Positions 6,295 to 7,997 of a DNA stretch of 7,997 bases are shown one piece after another (positions within the stretch are counted from its first letter, which is position 1; the number at the start of each line of letters is the position of its first letter). Below the pieces are notes generated by a model, which saw only the letters and a list, made by a program, of their open reading frames with translations, was not told where the DNA came from and searched no databases. The stretch lies in the NCBI GenBank assembly GCA_030609785.1, contig JAUWTC010000095.1, positions 1-7,997 on the forward strand. The letters are read 5' to 3'. Position numbers and translations under genes: made by a program. The stretch is from Holophagae bacterium (GTDB taxonomy: Bacteria; Acidobacteriota; Thermoanaerobaculia; Thermoanaerobaculales; Sulfomarinibacteraceae).

Positions 6295-6302
6295 CTCCTC
6301 CC
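6295..6302 (-). promoter_or_regulatory. Shine-Dalgarno of imuA
   Basis: GGGAGGAG on the minus strand, 4 nt before ATG 6290. It decides the start over the upstream in-frame ATG at 6419. Confidence 0.75.
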
Positions 6303-6303
6303 T

Positions 6304-6317
6304 GCCCGTATATGGGG
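6304..6317. promoter_or_regulatory. Candidate operator (imperfect palindrome) downstream of the imuA promoter
   Basis: GCCCGTATATGGGG is an imperfect dyad (five of seven positions) just downstream of the proposed -10, where a repressor could block transcription. It does not match the LexA boxes I know (CTGT-N8-ACAG, GAAC-N4-GTTC, GTTC-N7-GTTC). Regulation by LexA or another damage sensor is expected for such cassettes but is not shown here. Confidence 0.2.
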
Positions 6318-6326
6318 GCTATTTTC

Positions 6327-6355
6327 AGTGTAGGTGTAAATAAAGCATAAATCAA
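6327..6355 (-). promoter_or_regulatory. Candidate promoter of the imuA cassette
   Basis: On the minus strand TTGATT (6355-6350) and TACACT (6332-6327) are 17 nt apart, in the only AT-rich stretch of the region. Each hexamer matches four of six sigma-70 consensus positions. The -10 ends 36 bp before the imuA start codon. Confidence 0.4.
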
Positions 6356-6389
6356 GAGGTATTTTCGGGCAACCTGAAATTTTGTAGTG

Positions 6390-7015
6390 AGGGGCCGCGA
6401 TCCGCGTCAGCGTCCGCAAACCGCAGACCGCGACCGGGACCGCGTCCGTGGGCCGGGGCGGCGAACCGCGTCCGGGCCCGCGAACCGCGTCGGTGACCGC
6501 GGTCGCCGTACCTGAGGCTGATTGCGGCCCCTGTCATCTGCTCACTGCCGCGGTTTACTGCCGCTGCACACCGTCGCGGCCCCTGCCCCAGACCCTGTCT
6601 CCAACCCCGGCCTTCTGGAGTGCCTCCGGCACCCCAGCTCGGTGCGTTTCCCGGAGGGGCATCAAATACTGGATCGGGAGGATGACCGCCCCTCCGAAAA
6701 ACGACCTCGGCGGCCTGCACCCTTGGCCAAGACTTTGTCGCCGAGGTGACCGCCGTGGGTTGCCAAGCTCGATTTTTCCTTGAGCGAAACATGAATCGGA
6801 GGACCTGCCGGGGAAAAATACGAAGCATGGCACGCCCCGTTTGAGGGAAATGGCGACGCTGGTGCGCCCGAAGGGTGTGCCGGAAGGCCGGGGTCGGAAA
6901 CTGTGGACCGGGGCAGTCGGTCGCGGTCGTGGAATTCGGACGCCGACGCCGCCACGGTCTCGGACGCGGATCACGGACGCTGCCTGCGGTCCCGGACGCG
7001 GGTTACTGACGCTGC
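6390..7015. repeat. Large degenerate inverted repeat with CCGCGTC-rich ends; no supported gene
   Basis: The left end (6390-6520) is packed with CCGCGTC/GACCGCG words, including CGAACCGCGTC at 6462 and 6481. The right end (6905-7015) has the reverse-complement words, with CGGACG at 6937, 6961, 6974 and 6993. Inner arms are clearer: 6601-6618 (ccaaccccggccttctgg) against 6880-6897 (ccggaaggccggggtcgg) match 16 of 18 when inverted. Weaker similarity continues outward for about 20 more bases. Near the centre, ACCTCGGCG (6704-6712) pairs perfectly with CGCCGAGGT (6739-6747). Open frames through this stretch show no recognisable domain or start signal. It could be a decayed MITE-like element or a dispersed repeat cluster. 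Confidence 0.5.
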
Positions 7016-7090
7016 CGCCCAAGCCCGCGATTACCTCAAACTCCAAGAGAGCCGCCGCTTGATGCGGGGGTAGAGCCTGTAGAGGTGTTA

Positions 7091-7144
7091 GGCGACTTCG
7101 CCGCAAGAGCAAGCTCCCGCAGACCGAGTTCGCAACGAACTCGG
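7091..7144. repeat. Three-hairpin REP-like cluster upstream of the methyltransferase
   Basis: Three palindromes lie in tandem: GGCGA-ct-TCGCC (7091-7102), GAGC-aa-GCTC (7107-7116) and a perfect 9-bp stem CCGAGTTCG-caa-CGAACTCGG (7124-7144). The spacing and style resemble REP-type intergenic repeats. The last hairpin ends 83 bp before the methyltransferase start, so it could also be an operator or leader structure. Confidence 0.55.
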
Positions 7145-7214
7145 CTGGTGGTGTAGACTTGTCCGACCGAGTGTTGACAAGGAACCATGCAGCCTTGGCG
7201 AGGCGTGACAAGAC

Positions 7215-7220
7215 AAGAGG
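7215..7220 (+). promoter_or_regulatory. Shine-Dalgarno of the methyltransferase
   Basis: AAGAGG lies 7 nt before GTG 7228. This supports GTG 7228 over the upstream in-frame ATG at 7159 and the internal ATG at 7237. Confidence 0.5.
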
Positions 7221-7227
7221 TTTTCCC

Positions 7228-7968
7228 GTGGAGCGAATGGACTACTTTCTCCAGATCTACGGCACGTTGCCGCGCGCCGGCCCCGGCTCTGACGAGCTGA
7301 CGCGCAAGGCGTTTGAGATGATGTCGCATGTTCCAGAGTCACCTCGAGTCCTCGACATCGGCTGCGGCCCCGGAATGCAGACAGTTGAACTCTTGAGGAT
7401 CACAACAGGCACAGTTGTGGCTCTTGATCTGTTTCCGGACATGATTGCCCGAGTCAAAGCCAAGGCCGCCAGCGCTGGCGTCTCCGACCGCCTCAAGACG
7501 CTTGAGCTGGACATGAACGAGATGGACTTTCCGGGGGCAAGTTTCGACGTGATCTGGTCCGAGGGAGCAATCTACTTCCTGGGATTCGAGGGCGGCCTGC
7601 GGAAGATCAGAGAGTTCGTCAAACCGGGGGGCTACGTTGCAGTAAGTGAAGCAGTGTGGCTAAGGTCCGATCCTCCGCCTGAGGTCATTGAGTTCTGGAA
7701 GGACTATCCCGAGATCGACACCGTGGCGAACAAACTCGTTGTCATCGACCGCATCGGATACGAACCAGTGGGACATTTCGTTTTCCCGCCTGGCGCATGG
7801 ACCGAACAATACTACGATCCCATGGAGAAGCGTATCGCTGAGAAGGAGGCCGAGTGGAAGGACAGTCCAGATGCTGTCGCCGTGCTCGAAGAGGCGAGGA
7901 GTGAGATCGCGACGTTCCGTCGGAACCCTGACTGTTTCAGCTACGCCTTCTTCGTGATGCGCAAGTGA
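7228..7968 (+). CDS. Class I SAM-dependent methyltransferase, small-molecule type, substrate unknown
   Basis: The 246-residue product (numbered from GTG 7228) is predicted to be a soluble methyltransferase with a Rossmann-like fold. An N-terminal LPRAGPGSDELTRKAF (residues 14-29) precedes motif I VLDIGCGPG (41-49), which binds SAM. The acidic residue D67 in VVALDLFPDM would bind the ribose. LDMNEMDFP (94-102) and FDVIWSEGAIYFLGF (106-120) form the next core motifs, followed by LRKIREFVKPGGYV. The C-terminal half ends DPMEKRIAEKEAEWKD then ATFRRNPDCFSYAFFVMR, a tail I recall from related uncharacterised methyltransferases. The start could instead be ATG 7237 (three residues shorter) or ATG 7159 (23 longer, without similarity I recognise). 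By eye, base composition is less GC-rich than the cassette, and orientation is divergent, so a role in mutagenesis is not implied. Confidence 0.88.
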   Translation: MERMDYFLQIYGTLPRAGPGSDELTRKAFEMMSHVPESPRVLDIGCGPGMQTVELLRITTGTVVALDLFPDMIARVKAKAASAGVSDRLKTLELDMNEMDFPGASFDVIWSEGAIYFLGFEGGLRKIREFVKPGGYVAVSEAVWLRSDPPPEVIEFWKDYPEIDTVANKLVVIDRIGYEPVGHFVFPPGAWTEQYYDPMEKRIAEKEAEWKDSPDAVAVLEEARSEIATFRRNPDCFSYAFFVMRK

Positions 7969-7997
7969 GCGAAGCCTCTGTTGGCCACGTCTTTTGC

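Noticed and set aside
6352..6828. 158-codon minus-strand frame in the imuA upstream region
   Set aside because: It runs through the CCGCGTC-rich repeat and the imuA promoter side, has no homology I recognise, and its composition follows the repeat.
6841..7062. 73-codon plus-strand frame before the methyltransferase
   Set aside because: Most of it is translated CGGACG-type repeat. There is no clear Shine-Dalgarno and no domain.
7124..7144. CCGAGTTCG-caa-CGAACTCGG as a LexA/SOS box
   Set aside because: The half-sites are GTTC-N5-GAAC, which differs from the known GAAC-N4-GTTC and GTTC-N4-GAAC arrangements. It lies before the methyltransferase, not the mutasome, and fits a REP-like hairpin better.
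7174..7179. TTGACA as a -35 box for the methyltransferase
   Set aside because: No -10-like hexamer lies at 16-18 nt; that stretch reads GC-rich. A promoter is expected here but cannot be placed.

Overview
The window is a high-GC bacterial segment. Its left four-fifths is an ImuA-ImuB-DnaE2 mutagenesis cassette (the inducible translesion-synthesis 'mutasome'), read on the minus strand in the order imuA (6290 to 5508), a small unannotated membrane-protein ORF (5524 to 5414), imuB (5197 to 3524) and dnaE2 (3193 to beyond base 1, so its C-terminus is cut off). The right end carries one gene on the plus strand, a class I SAM-dependent methyltransferase (7228-7968), divergent from the cassette.

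The organism cannot be fixed from the sequence. High GC, a split imuA-imuB-dnaE2 cassette and many short dispersed repeats fit genomes I associate with Acidobacteriota and similar environmental phyla. The repeats include 'gaaccacgaagacacgaag'-type palindromes, a GGGCGGG..CCCGCCC repeat, CTGGGACG octamers and GCACAAAAAG decamers. This is a low-confidence inference.

By family knowledge, DnaE2 is the error-prone polymerase, ImuB is a catalytically dead Y-family protein that links the complex to the sliding clamp, and ImuA is a RecA-like accessory factor. The sequence agrees. DnaE2 keeps its polymerase aspartates. ImuB lacks the Y-family carboxylates but has a clean QLTLF clamp motif. ImuA lacks the Walker A lysine.

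What stands out is the repeat load inside and between these genes. An 8-nt tandem repeat (8 units) sits inside imuB ahead of its conserved C-terminus, where a change in copy number would usually shift the frame. Four units of the same octamer lie in the opposite orientation inside dnaE2, at one end of an apparent ~65-residue insertion in the PHP domain. A 24-nt perfect direct repeat, part of larger palindromes, brackets imuB.

The 36-codon ORF overlapping the end of imuA has a well-placed Shine-Dalgarno and one predicted membrane helix. It is the best candidate here for something undescribed.

The ~940 bp between imuA and the methyltransferase has no gene I can support. It holds the imuA promoter region, a large degenerate inverted repeat with CCGCGTC-rich ends (about 6390-7015) and a three-hairpin REP-like cluster (7091-7144).
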